Assembly (NCBI GenBank): GCA_015057455.1
Contig: SVEH01000007.1
Span: forward strand, 1 to 64,000
Length of the DNA: 64,000 nucleotides
Direction: 5' to 3'
DNA from: Lachnospiraceae bacterium
GTDB taxonomy: Bacteria; Bacillota; Clostridia; Lachnospirales; Lachnospiraceae
Part shown: positions 17,711 through 26,743 of the stretch, piece by piece
Layout: each line of letters opens with the position of its first letter
How positions within the stretch are numbered: the first letter of the stretch is position 1
The notes under the pieces: model-generated
The model's input: the letters and a program-made list of their open reading frames with translations, nothing else
What the model was told of the DNA's origin: nothing
Databases searched by the model: none
Translations under genes and position numbers: made by a program

Positions 17711-19681
17711 ATGAAAAAAAAGCTTGGGATTGATAAAAAAATAATGATAGCGACAATGGCACTTACCAATGTGGTCGTTGTTTTATTAAGTGTTGTGGCA
17801 ATATTGATTAGCCAAAAATATATTGGGTCTGCAAATGAGCAAAAGGTGTTAAATGCATTAGAAAGTAATGCAACTGTGTTAGACGATTGGATAGAAAATC
17901 ATAAAACAAGTATTAAAACAGCAGGTAATGCACTTATTTATGAGAAAAAGAATAGAGTAGCTACAAAAGGAATTCTAAATAATGTTGTGCAAAACTCAAA
18001 TGATGCAATATTTGAAACATATCTTGCAAATCCAAAGGTTAATGTTATTTTTGCATCAGATACACCAATTCCAGAAGGATTTGTATCTTCTGAGCGTAGT
18101 TGGTACAAAGATGCTGTAGCAGCAAATGGAGAACCAATATGTACATCACCTTATATAGATGCTGTAACAGGTGAACTTGTTATAACAATTGCCTGTGCTA
18201 TATATGATAAGGGTGAGTTATACGGTGTCATTGGTGCAGATGCATTTATAACTCAGCTTATAGAACAATGTGAAAGTATAAATATATATAATAATTCATA
18301 TCCGTTTTTAATGGATGGAGAAGGTAATATATTAGTTCATAAAAATGAGAAATTTAGTCCCGTTGTAGCTAATGGAGAAGCGATATTTACCAATTTTAAT
18401 GATATAGATTGTTATAAAAAATCAGATATAGAATTAGATAAAATAAGTATATTTAATGATTATGATAATAATAAAGTTGCCTGTGCAACTGTAAAATTAG
18501 ATGGTGCTGGTTGGACACTTGGTTATATAATAGATTATGGTGTTTATTCAGAAATGCTTACTGCAATGATAGAAAGCTTAGCTATATTGCTTGTTGTGGC
18601 ATTATTAATAAGTATGGTAGTGTCATTATATACAATTAAGAGATGTCTAAAACCAATTAATGAACTTCAAGATGTAGCTAAAGAAATGGCAAAAGGAAAT
18701 CTTAACTATTCAGTAGATTATAATGGTAATGATTCAGTAGGGGTACTTTGTGAGAACTTAATGACAACTAATGAGACTTTACGAAGTTATATAAATGATA
18801 TTTCAACGAATCTTCAGAATATAGCAAGTGGAGATTTTGATGTACATTTTAATGCTAGATATGTAGGAGATTTTGCACCAATAAAGAAATCTATACAAGA
18901 TATAGGTAATGCTTTAAGTTCAACAATGGCGGGAATAAGAGAAGCATCAAAAGATGTTACTAATAAAGCAGAGATATTTTCTATGAATTCATCTTCATTG
19001 GCAACGGATGCTAATACTCAAACCGGTATTCTTTCAGATATGAGTAAGATAGTTGAACAGTTTACAAAGAATACTAAAGAAAATGGAGATAATGCAAATC
19101 AAGTAAAAACATTATCAAGAGATACTAGAGAACATGTTGAAAATAGCAATGATAGTATGAAACAATTGTTGGTTTCAATGGAAGAAATAACAAATATGTC
19201 CTCTCAAATAGGAAGGATTATAAAAACAATAGATGATATAGCATTCCAAACTAATATATTAGCATTGAATGCAGCCGTAGAAGCTGCAAGAGCAGGGGCA
19301 GCAGGTAAAGGATTTGTAGTTGTTGCTGATGAAGTTAGAAATCTAGCAGGAAAAAGTGCTGATGCGGCTAAGAATACAACAGACTTGATTCAGAATACAA
19401 CTAAGGCTGTAGAAAAAGGATTGGGAATCGCTAATATAACTGCAAAATCACTAGAAGATGTAACGGAACAAACAAAGAAGGTTAATGAACTTATAGAGAA
19501 TATATCTAATACATGTGATTCACAAATAACAGATATTAATTCTATTAATAAAAAGCTTGAGTCTGCCCTAGATGTTGTTAATAAAAATGCAGCTACAGCA
19601 GAGGAAACAGCTGCCTCAAGTGAAGAACTTAACGCAGAATCACAGGTGTTGAAACATATTATACAGGAGTTTGGTAGATAG
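17711..19681 (+). CDS. Methyl-accepting chemotaxis protein with dCache sensor
   Basis: 656-aa chemoreceptor. One membrane segment near 11-33, a periplasmic-side dCache-type sensor (about 35-280), a second membrane segment near 285-307, a HAMP region and a signalling domain. The signalling tip [20 protein letters not shown], followed by [15 protein letters not shown], is intact. The sensor contains R129, W131-Y132, Y148, D150 and D177, spaced like the amino-acid-binding motif of dCache_1AA sensors, with Phe124 where a Tyr is usual. An amino acid or amine ligand is therefore possible. No C-terminal CheR/CheB pentapeptide is seen. AAAGGAT precedes the ATG. A sigma-28-like promoter lies upstream. 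Confidence 0.93.
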   Translation: MKKKLGIDKKIMIATMALTNVVVVLLSVVAILISQKYIGSANEQKVLNALESNATVLDDWIENHKTSIKTAGNALIYEKKNRVATKGILNNVVQNSNDAIFETYLANPKVNVIFASDTPIPEGFVSSERSWYKDAVAANGEPICTSPYIDAVTGELVITIACAIYDKGELYGVIGADAFITQLIEQCESINIYNNSYPFLMDGEGNILVHKNEKFSPVVANGEAIFTNFNDIDCYKKSDIELDKISIFNDYDNNKVACATVKLDGAGWTLGYIIDYGVYSEMLTAMIESLAILLVVALLISMVVSLYTIKRCLKPINELQDVAKEMAKGNLNYSVDYNGNDSVGVLCENLMTTNETLRSYINDISTNLQNIASGDFDVHFNARYVGDFAPIKKSIQDIGNALSSTMAGIREASKDVTNKAEIFSMNSSSLATDANTQTGILSDMSKIVEQFTKNTKENGDNANQVKTLSRDTREHVENSNDSMKQLLVSMEEITNMSSQIGRIIKTIDDIAFQTNILALNAAVEAARAGAAGKGFVVVADEVRNLAGKSADAAKNTTDLIQNTTKAVEKGLGIANITAKSLEDVTEQTKKVNELIENISNTCDSQITDINSINKKLESALDVVNKNAATAEETAASSEELNAESQVLKHIIQEFGR

Positions 19682-19795
19682 TAGGGACGTATAGATAAGG
19701 GACTAGCAAAATGAAAAATATTAAGTTATAACATTTATAAGTAAAATTTATAAAACTCATAAGTAAAAATAACTTATAGGAAAAAATTGTAAATA

Positions 19796-19824
19796 TTTAC
19801 TTAAAAACTTATATATGGTATAAT
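19796..19824 (+). promoter_or_regulatory. Promoter in front of the 2071-aa surface protein gene
   Basis: TTTACT (19796-19801), 17-base spacer, TATAAT (19819-19824). The start point would fall near 19831, directly before the perfect hairpin at 19837-19868. Confidence 0.55.
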
Positions 19825-19836
19825 AATACTCAAGGG

Positions 19837-19882
19837 AGATAGTTTAATATAAAGTTATTAAACTATCTTTTTGTGTTTTTTT
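19837..19882 (+). terminator. Intrinsic terminator or attenuator in the leader of the giant gene
   Basis: AGATAGTTTAATA (19837-19849) and TATTAAACTATCT (19856-19868) form a perfect 13-bp stem followed by TTTTTGTGTTTTTTT. It may end the chemoreceptor transcript. However, the promoter at 19796-19824 fires straight into it, so it may also act as an attenuator for the downstream gene. Confidence 0.8.
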
Positions 19883-19925
19883 AGGGGAAATAACAACTAG
19901 AATAATTATGGGAGTGTAATAAAAT

Positions 19926-22900
19926 ATGAGAAGGAATGGGTTAAGTAGAAATAGCAATAGTGCTAGAAAAAATCATAATAAGAATAATCGAATTTTCTGT
20001 AAAATAAGCGTCTTATGTTTAATCGTAATGATGCTTGTTTCTGTTGTGTTAATAATTCCTGAAAAAGAACAAAAGAAAAATACAGTAGCTATAGGTATTG
20101 ATGAAATAGGAGAAAATTGTATAATTTTTAATCCAGATGATAATCAATTCTATTTAAATGAGATTAAACCAGAGAATGTATTAGATGATAGTGTAGGTAT
20201 AACATATAAGGATAAGGTAAATGGTGTTTATCAATTACAGTTTAATGGTGTTGATTTTACAACTACACATCATACTGGAATAAAGATAGGGAACGGAACA
20301 GGTGCGGATGTAAATATTACTTTGGTTGGCGAGAATAAAATTACTGTTTTAGATAACTTTAATCATAAGAATACAGGATTTTGTGGTATATCTAATGGGA
20401 GCGGTTCTATAACTTTTAGTGGTGATGGTTCATTAGTTGTAAGTGCAAAAGGAAATAAAGGAGTCGGAATATATTCATCTAACGCAGTAAATATAACTAG
20501 TGGAACAATACATGCCTATGGAGGTACTAAAGGAGAAACTGCAGGAATTAAAGGAGAAAAAAGCGTAAATATATCTGGTGGAAAAGTACATGTAGAAGCA
20601 AGTTCAAATAATAATAAAGCAAATGGTATAACAACTGGTTTACAAGGGGATGCTAAGGTATCTATTACAGGAGGAGAAGTAAGTGTTAATGTAAGTGGAG
20701 ATATAGATGATGAAGATCAAAATGTTGATGTTTCTAAAATTTCTGGTGCAGCAATAAGTTCATCCAAAATAGAGATAGGTGGTGGTGAACTTAATATAGA
20801 TATAAAGGGAATACATAAGAAAGGATTACATTCATTGGCTGAAGGTATTGTTATTAAGGATAAGGCTAAAGTATCAATAATAGGAGATGTATATAATTCT
20901 GAAAATGATTTTTATTTAATAGGTTCGATAGCTATATGTGCAGCATCAAAAAATATAGAGATTGGGTCAGCGGTAGTAAATATTGATATGAATAATACAA
21001 ATGAAGAGTATGATTTTGGTGTATATGGAATAGTTACAAAAATAGGTGATTTGATAATTAATAAAGGTGCAATTGTTAATATAAGCAATACATTTGGAAT
21101 AGGTGTATATATAAAAAGGGATTTAATTATAAATGGTGGGTATATTAAAATTCAAAGTGATACACAGGCTATAGATTGGTATTACAATATAACGTTAGGG
21201 AGTACTGTAGGTCTTATTAATGCTGCGTATGATTATGATGGTTTAGATAGAGCAGAATATGATGGGGATGAGTATTTTTATTCAAATCAGAATTTAGCAT
21301 ATATGGAGATTGGTGAAATATATGATTTTACTTTGTATATAGATAGTAATGGAAATATATATAAGGATTCTACAAGTGGAGCTACTTTATCAGATGCAGA
21401 GAAAAGTAGTATAGGAATATCTACTAAAAGTACCAGTAGCGAGGTTAATGTTATACTAGATAATATGTATTTTGTAACTAGTAAATCTGTAGCATTGAAT
21501 TTAGCAACTTCATCAAAGAATTCTAAGATTACATTGAAAGAAGGAACAGAGAATAGAATAATAGCTACAAATGAAGAGAGTAATTACAAATATAGAAGTA
21601 TAGGTATTGATTCAAATAGTAATTTAACTATTGATGGAGAAGGTACATTAATTGTTGATAACATATACGTATATACAGATTATAACAATGATAAAATTGG
21701 TATAAATACCAGCGGAGATCTGACTTTTAATAATGGAAATATTAATATAAAAGGTTTGGATATGGGAACTAATATGTATGGTATTAATGCTACAGGAAGT
21801 GTCACAATAAATAATGGAAAAATAAATATAAAGGGTGGCAGTTATAATGTTACAGAGGTAAATGGTATTAAAGGAAATACTGTAACAATAAATGGTGGAA
21901 AAGTTGTAATAGACATAAAAGATGAGAATGGAAATTCAACAACAGGTATTTCTGGAAATAATGCTATAAATTTTAATGATGGTGTTATAGAAATTTCAGC
22001 TGGGATAATATGTAGTAAGGTGCCTATAATGACATCAAACAAACTAAAAATAACAAAAGTACTTAAAAATGGTGGTAATGAAGAGAATTCAGTTAATAAT
22101 AGTGAATTTACAACGGGAATTTACGAATATGTAAAAATAATTCCAAATTATTATTTAATATATAATAGTGGAAAATTATATGCAAGTCATGATACTAGCA
22201 CAGAAGTTACTGTGCCTAATTGTGATGTAAATAATGGTAAGATTGTTATGGATGGTTTTGAATTTGAAACAAGTGCGAGCTATGGTTTGAAATGTCAGGG
22301 AAATGTAACTTTAGAACTTACACAAGGAAGTAAAAATAAGATAAGTATTAATTACCAAAATGGAGGAAATGATAATAGTTCAGTTATATATGGAACGGGT
22401 ACTTTAAAAATAGATGGAGTCGGATGTTTAGATATAAGCGGTGCTTCCGATATAAAATTGAGTGGTATAGGGGGAGTTTCCACATTAGATATAAATCACT
22501 CAAAATTAAATATGAATTTAAAGGTATCAAGTAATTCAAGTGAATATATATATGGAATTAGTAGTAATGGAAAGATGTCTATTTATAATGCAGATATAAG
22601 AGTTAATGGTACTAGTGGTGAAAATACAGAGAATGTTTCTGCAATTGTTACAAATAATATATTAGAAATGTATAGCTCAGATATAGTAGCTAATCTTATA
22701 CATGGACTAGACATAGCTGCAGTTAAAGCAGAATCAAAAATAATTAGTCATGATAATAATATAAAAATAAATTGTGAAGGTACTAATAAGAATGAAGTTA
22801 TTAAAGGAATTGTTTCGAATTCATCTGATGATATAAATCTATTATGTGATGAAATTGATATAGACGAAAAGGGATATGATTTATATGGTATTTATTATGC

Positions 22901-25900
22901 TGTTACTAATACGCAGTTAAATATTGAAAAATCAGGATATATAGATATTGATCTAATAGCTACAGAGAATGGATATGGCATTTATGCACAAACAGTGAAA
23001 TTAAATAATAACGAAATGTTAGATATAAATATAAGTGATGGTAGGTATCAAAGAGCAATATATACAGTTAATGATTTTAATAGTATAAGTACAGGTGTGT
23101 CTGCAGAGTTTGATAATAATAATCCTGCTGGTATTATACGTGCAATAAATACAGAGCATGGGAAAATAGACATCGATGCAAGTAATATAAATATACTTGT
23201 AAATGGTAATTTATGTCCTGATGTGCACGGTTTACATTGTGATGATTCTACTGGAAGCATTACAGTGAAGAATAGTGGTATGAAAATGAATCAGTCAAGT
23301 ATTGGTGATGCGGGTGCATTAGTAGTTGGTATTTTTAGTAATGATGCAGATATAAATATAGAGCAAGGGACTATATTGACTATGAATATTAGATCAGGTG
23401 GTTCTGGAACTGGTATTTATATAAAAAATACATCAGGTAGCGGGAATATACAATTAGATAAAGCGGAGTGTACTATAGATGTAAATGCGTATGATAGTGC
23501 ATATGGAATGCATATAGGTATGAACAATGGTAATAATAGTATTAACATTAATGGTGGTAAAACTAATGTTAAAGGAACAACTAGGGCAATACATTTGGTA
23601 GGTGGGTCAACACTTACATTGACGGAGGCTAGTCAATATAATACTGTTGTTCAAGAAGTAAGTACTGAATATGAGAATGGTGTTATTGTTACCTATCCAG
23701 AATTAGATAGTACATTACAAGCTAGTGATATAAATAATTATCGATACATTTTAATTGGTGAAATTGCAAAATATGGTTTGAAATATGATGCAAATAATAA
23801 TATTATGTATAAAGTTTATGTAGAGAATGGTACTAAAATAGAGGCTCAAATTGCAGAAAAAGAAGATACAATAGCAGGGTGGAGTATAGGAAATCGTACA
23901 CTGACTTTAGATGATTTCTTATCTAAAATATCTGTGGATAAAGCAATTGAGATAGTAGGAGATGCAACTATAGAGTTAAAAGGAAAGACAGAGTTAGATA
24001 TGTCTAAGATAGGGATGTCTGCAACAGAATTATATGGCGTATATGCATCAGATAATTTAACTATAAAAGGTAATGGTACTATAGAGTTAGAGAGAGGTGA
24101 TTATGAGAATTATAATTATAGTGAAGATTCTAAAGTTACATTTAATGCAATAAATTCACAACAAGGTTTAGAGATAAAAGGTGGTAAGTATATAATAAAA
24201 GTAGCAGAGAGTTCATATAATGGGCTAAGTGCGGAAACTATATCTATAGAAAATAAGGCTTCTCAAATTGATATGGATATAAAAGCAAAAACAGCTAAGG
24301 GAATATATACTAGATCTAGCAGTGAACCTATGAATATTAAAGATAGTAAAATTGATATAAATATTATAGGACATACAACTTATGCAGAGAATGTAAATAC
24401 TCTTGATATGTGTATTTATGGGGTTATGACAGATGGAGATTTTACAATAGCAGGAGCTAATCTAAAAATTGATATTAATTGCCCTAAATACGCAGCATAT
24501 GCTATGCATGTGGGTGGAAATATGACTGTTAATAATGCAGCTTATATTAATATGGAAAATGAAACATGCCAAATTACTTTAACTGATGATAGTACCTGGT
24601 ATGGCAGTGCCTTGTATGTAAATGGTAATCTAGAGATAAAGAATAGTAAACTAGAAGCAGCGTGTACAAACACAGATGATGGTTATGGTATAGAGGTTAA
24701 TGGTAATATTATAACTACGTCTGCTAATGTTACAGCTAAGGGTACAAAGCAAGCTATAGTAATACATACTGATGAGGGAAATGCAATAAGTGGTAAAATA
24801 CTAGCTGGTGAGCAATATGATGGTTCGAATAAGGGAGATATAACTCAAGAGACACTACTTACATCATTAGCTTCGTATAAATTTGTAGAAATAGATTTAC
24901 CTAATGATTATCTGTTAAAATTTCAAGGTGGCCAAATGTATAAGGTGACAGAAGATGGGCAACAAGTTGGACCTATAACAAGTGATGAGGTGCCAGGATG
25001 GTCTGTAGGAAATGATGGTGAATTATTAATTCTAAATGGCTTAAATCTTGAAACATCATGTTATGGTGGCTTATGGATAGGAGAAGAAAGTACAATAGAG
25101 TTGGCAAGTGGTTCAACAAATAAGATAAAGATTGTATATAGTGGAACTAAAAATAAAAGTAAGGGTATATTTTCATCTAATAATAACTACAGTATACAAG
25201 GAAGTGGAACATTAGATGTAGAAGTGTATAGAATTAATAACTATACGGAAGAGGTTACTACTGAAGGAATTACATGTGAAGGTGAGCTTAAAATAGTAAA
25301 TGACCAAACAAATACCAATATAAATGTATATGTATATGGTGGAAATACTGTAAATGGCATAAGGGGTAAGAATAATGTGTCAATAACAAACAATGCAGGT
25401 ATATTAGATATTGATGTAATTGGTAGTAACAACGTATCGGGTATATATTCTGAAACAGGTTATGTTCAATTTTTTAATGTATCTAATATTGACATAGACG
25501 CAAGTGGTGGAACTAATAGTTGTGGTATAAAGACAGAAAGTGGTATTATAGATATTCTTAGTGCAGGGATGAAAATTGTTGCAGATACCATGGCGTTAAA
25601 CCCGGGTGCAAGTAATATAAGTCTTTATCAAGTAGATGTATATGCTAGTACAAGTAGAGATGAAGCAGAAGTGGCGGAACCAATTGCTAATAATACATTA
25701 ATATCTAATTATAGGAATTATAAAAAGGTTATAATAGAGAATTCCAATGCACCAGTAGTTGTAGCAGAAGTAACTATTAACTGGGGAAAATTAGATTATA
25801 CATGTACTATGTCTAACTGGAATGAAACACAAAAAAAATATGATAATTATAAGTGGACTTGTGATACCAACGCCGATAAAATTACTGTAACTAATAAGAA

Positions 25901-26141
25901 TAGTAGTACGCAAAGTGTACAAGTAGGATTAGCATATACAAAGAATTCAGAATATACAGCCGTAGCTGGAGAGTTATTTGAAGGGAAAGCAAATGGAACG
26001 TATAGTACGGCGTATTCAGGACCGAAGACTGTTACTAAGGGAAATAGTGTAGATGCATATTTGAAATTAAGTGGAGAACCTAATATTGATGCTGCAAAAT
26101 ATGATGTTAATGTTGGGTATGTTACAGTCACATTACAATAG
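19926..26141 (+). CDS. Giant secreted beta-solenoid surface protein
   Basis: 2071-aa protein. A basic start and a hydrophobic segment (ISVLCLIVMMLVSVVLIIP, about 28-46) form a signal peptide or membrane anchor. The rest is beta-rich with repeated turns of the form INGGK-x-I-x-I, typical of right-handed beta-helices. Large modules recur, each opening with a segment like DYLLKFQGGQMYKV and a strand/turn LTLDDF or LILNGLN. I place module starts near residues 60, 465, 741, 1281 and 1658. The last 130 residues form a separate domain (INWGKLDYTCTMSNW). No LPxTG sorting signal. It resembles the beta-helix carbohydrate-binding surface proteins of Clostridia; adhesion or polysaccharide binding is inferred. 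Confidence 0.75.
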   Translation: MRRNGLSRNSNSARKNHNKNNRIFCKISVLCLIVMMLVSVVLIIPEKEQKKNTVAIGIDEIGENCIIFNPDDNQFYLNEIKPENVLDDSVGITYKDKVNGVYQLQFNGVDFTTTHHTGIKIGNGTGADVNITLVGENKITVLDNFNHKNTGFCGISNGSGSITFSGDGSLVVSAKGNKGVGIYSSNAVNITSGTIHAYGGTKGETAGIKGEKSVNISGGKVHVEASSNNNKANGITTGLQGDAKVSITGGEVSVNVSGDIDDEDQNVDVSKISGAAISSSKIEIGGGELNIDIKGIHKKGLHSLAEGIVIKDKAKVSIIGDVYNSENDFYLIGSIAICAASKNIEIGSAVVNIDMNNTNEEYDFGVYGIVTKIGDLIINKGAIVNISNTFGIGVYIKRDLIINGGYIKIQSDTQAIDWYYNITLGSTVGLINAAYDYDGLDRAEYDGDEYFYSNQNLAYMEIGEIYDFTLYIDSNGNIYKDSTSGATLSDAEKSSIGISTKSTSSEVNVILDNMYFVTSKSVALNLATSSKNSKITLKEGTENRIIATNEESNYKYRSIGIDSNSNLTIDGEGTLIVDNIYVYTDYNNDKIGINTSGDLTFNNGNINIKGLDMGTNMYGINATGSVTINNGKINIKGGSYNVTEVNGIKGNTVTINGGKVVIDIKDENGNSTTGISGNNAINFNDGVIEISAGIICSKVPIMTSNKLKITKVLKNGGNEENSVNNSEFTTGIYEYVKIIPNYYLIYNSGKLYASHDTSTEVTVPNCDVNNGKIVMDGFEFETSASYGLKCQGNVTLELTQGSKNKISINYQNGGNDNSSVIYGTGTLKIDGVGCLDISGASDIKLSGIGGVSTLDINHSKLNMNLKVSSNSSEYIYGISSNGKMSIYNADIRVNGTSGENTENVSAIVTNNILEMYSSDIVANLIHGLDIAAVKAESKIISHDNNIKINCEGTNKNEVIKGIVSNSSDDINLLCDEIDIDEKGYDLYGIYYAVTNTQLNIEKSGYIDIDLIATENGYGIYAQTVKLNNNEMLDINISDGRYQRAIYTVNDFNSISTGVSAEFDNNNPAGIIRAINTEHGKIDIDASNINILVNGNLCPDVHGLHCDDSTGSITVKNSGMKMNQSSIGDAGALVVGIFSNDADINIEQGTILTMNIRSGGSGTGIYIKNTSGSGNIQLDKAECTIDVNAYDSAYGMHIGMNNGNNSININGGKTNVKGTTRAIHLVGGSTLTLTEASQYNTVVQEVSTEYENGVIVTYPELDSTLQASDINNYRYILIGEIAKYGLKYDANNNIMYKVYVENGTKIEAQIAEKEDTIAGWSIGNRTLTLDDFLSKISVDKAIEIVGDATIELKGKTELDMSKIGMSATELYGVYASDNLTIKGNGTIELERGDYENYNYSEDSKVTFNAINSQQGLEIKGGKYIIKVAESSYNGLSAETISIENKASQIDMDIKAKTAKGIYTRSSSEPMNIKDSKIDINIIGHTTYAENVNTLDMCIYGVMTDGDFTIAGANLKIDINCPKYAAYAMHVGGNMTVNNAAYINMENETCQITLTDDSTWYGSALYVNGNLEIKNSKLEAACTNTDDGYGIEVNGNIITTSANVTAKGTKQAIVIHTDEGNAISGKILAGEQYDGSNKGDITQETLLTSLASYKFVEIDLPNDYLLKFQGGQMYKVTEDGQQVGPITSDEVPGWSVGNDGELLILNGLNLETSCYGGLWIGEESTIELASGSTNKIKIVYSGTKNKSKGIFSSNNNYSIQGSGTLDVEVYRINNYTEEVTTEGITCEGELKIVNDQTNTNINVYVYGGNTVNGIRGKNNVSITNNAGILDIDVIGSNNVSGIYSETGYVQFFNVSNIDIDASGGTNSCGIKTESGIIDILSAGMKIVADTMALNPGASNISLYQVDVYASTSRDEAEVAEPIANNTLISNYRNYKKVIIENSNAPVVVAEVTINWGKLDYTCTMSNWNETQKKYDNYKWTCDTNADKITVTNKNSSTQSVQVGLAYTKNSEYTAVAGELFEGKANGTYSTAYSGPKTVTKGNSVDAYLKLSGEPNIDAAKYDVNVGYVTVTLQ

Positions 26142-26184
26142 CCGTTAAATATTATAACAATATTCTTGACATTTTATGTTTATT

Positions 26185-26233
26185 AAACTAGTATATTATT
26201 GATTGGAAAGATTAGTAATATACTAGTTTTTTC
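26185..26233 (+). terminator. Terminator of the giant surface protein gene
   Basis: AAACTAGTATATTA (26185-26198) pairs perfectly with TAATATACTAGTTT (26216-26229) around a 17-base loop, followed by TTTC. It lies 44 bases after the stop. A TTGACA at 26166-26171 with a TAGTAT 17 bases on could be an overlapping promoter for the valS leader, but this is uncertain. Confidence 0.75.
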
Positions 26234-26294
26234 TTTGCAAAATGAAATTGGTGTGTAAAGATGACTTGTCATCTTTGTTCTAAGCATAAGACTA

Positions 26295-26665
26295 TGACAA
26301 AGAGGAGTATGTATATTGATACTTCACAGAGAGAATGACATAGCTGAGAGTCATTTAGTTAAGTATACAGAAGGTAGCTTTTGAGTCGTATTTCTGAAGG
26401 TTATAACTAATGAATTTAATAACTGTGTAGGGAATAACGGGTGGCTCCGTTAAAGGCTTTTGAGATGAGTGAATTATAATTGTAATTTATTTTGGTTTTA
26501 ATGTATACAATATATTCAATGTATCCAATGTATACAACGTATCCAATGTATACGTAGGAAGTGTGTTATATATAAACATCTAATAAATTAGAAGATATTA
26601 TAATATATTCATAAATTAAGGTGGTAACGCGGTTCTTCGTCCTTAGGGTGAAGGGCTTTTTTTAT
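26295..26665 (+). promoter_or_regulatory. T-box riboswitch (valine) upstream of valS
   Basis: The leader has a stem I with the typical GACAAAGAGGAGTA start (26296), an AGAGAATGACATAGCTGAGAG-type distal region and a probable GTT (Val) specifier at 26400-26402 followed by A. The T-box sequence AAGGTGGTAACGCGG lies at 26618-26632. A terminator CTTCGTCC / GGTGAAG ends in TTTTTTT at 26657. Uncharged tRNA-Val pairing with the specifier and T-box would stabilise the antiterminator and allow valS transcription. It fits the valyl-tRNA synthetase gene 80 bases on. The middle of the leader carries a degenerate 10-base repeat. Confidence 0.9.
26508..26561 (+). repeat. Degenerate 10-bp repeats inside the T-box leader
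   Basis: About five to six units of the form CAATGTATAC / CAATGTATC follow one another between stem I and the antiterminator region. Alternate units are partly self-complementary (GTATAC), so the array can also form weak hairpins. Confidence 0.7.
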
Positions 26666-26743
26666 TTCACAATAAAGTACATTTTATAATTATATTATTA
26701 AATAAAGTTGTGTAAAAAGGAAATGTTTTAAAGGAGGAAAACG

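Noticed and set aside
26166..26194. Promoter TTGACA-N17-TAGTAT for the valS leader
   Set aside because: The boxes are good, but the -10 lies inside the left arm of the upstream gene's terminator. I left it as a remark only.
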